Source: Saturnia japonica (lineage: Eukaryota; Arthropoda; Insecta; Lepidoptera; Saturniidae). From it: 64,000 bases of DNA. The notes under the pieces were generated by a model. The model saw only the letters and a program-made list of their open reading frames with translations. It was not told the DNA's origin and did no database searches. Location: the NCBI GenBank assembly GCA_033032175.1, contig CM065322.1, positions 6,820,001-6,884,000 of the forward strand, in the 5' to 3' direction. Numbering within the stretch: the first letter of the stretch is position 1; each line of letters starts with the position of its first letter. Positions 63,601-64,000 of this stretch are shown here, piece by piece. The position numbers were made by a program, and so were the translations under genes.

Positions 63601-64000
63601 AGAGATGAAAAGTGGTAATCAATATAACAGTTTTAAAAAATATATGTGCTCTATTTTCTAAGGAAACATTTTGTATAAAAGTATTTTATTAGAAATACGA
63701 CTAAATGAATAATAATTATACATTTTTTGTTTACATTGCTTTACTGGCCAGTAAAATGCACTTATTTATTTAATAGTTGACGTTTGGACAGTTAAGGCTT
63801 TGCGTTAAATAATGTAGTTTTAAATCAATGTATTTCTGAATAACGATTTTTACCTATAAGCATAATTAAATAGTTCTTCATAAGCGATTGGTTGAACTAA
63901 TGAACATAAATTTTATGAAAAAGATTCATTATCAATAAAATGCAGCAAGGGTTTTTATATGAATTTATCTGGCAATAATAAGCAAATATGTATAATAAAA
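63601..64000. other. AT-rich DNA, nothing recognised
   Basis: No coding, RNA or repeat signal could be supported to the end of the window. Confidence 0.5.

Overview
The window is arthropod nuclear DNA, most likely from a moth or butterfly (Lepidoptera). It is AT-rich, has GT-AG introns of 0.1 to 6 kb, and is littered with short repeats of the kind common in Lepidoptera: a tail reading AACATCGTGAGGAAACC, tRNA-headed SINEs, Helitron-like ends reading GGCACAGCTAGT, and a motif TACGGAACCCTAAAA. The order is inferred from these repeats and from protein similarity, not proven.

Host genes. The minus strand from 40270 down past the left edge is one gene, the insect HEATR5 (HEATR5B / p200a / Laa1-like) HEAT-repeat protein. 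I resolve 28 coding exons with matching phases. Together they give 4477 coding bases (about 1492 residues) from the start codon; the last 500 or so residues lie beyond base 1. The only other clear host gene is CNOT9 (Rcd-1, a CCR4-NOT subunit) on the plus strand at 56372-57250, with a coding region in one exon. The two genes are divergent and about 16 kb apart.

Mobile DNA inside HEATR5 introns. These include a mariner (9685-10910), a 2.2-kb element with about 290-bp inverted ends encoding an XPG/FEN1-like nuclease with an eight-cysteine finger (19407-21627, Academ-like), a dead Tc1-like element (34234-35826), an apparently intact DD41D Tc1/mariner-type element (36395-37697), and a pogo/Tigger-like short element (39156-39924). 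There are also a MITE, SINEs, Helitron-like pieces and LINE fragments.

Intergenic island, 41.5-55 kb. It holds two fossil IS630/Tc1-type (DDE_3) transposases, a nearly complete P-superfamily (THAP-domain) transposase in two exons (48019-51759), a satellite array of about 256-bp units (core about 46090-47700) next to its 3' end, and a 5'-truncated LINE.

Right flank, 57-64 kb. After the CNOT9 3' region come two mariner fossils, a 934-bp LTR element in miniature with primer-binding site, polypurine tract and a 5-bp target duplication (61171-62104), and a broken second DD41D copy.

The strongest leads are the Academ-like nuclease element, the P-like transposase with its satellite, the intact DD41D element and the miniature LTR element. 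No CRISPR, rRNA or functional tRNA gene was seen.
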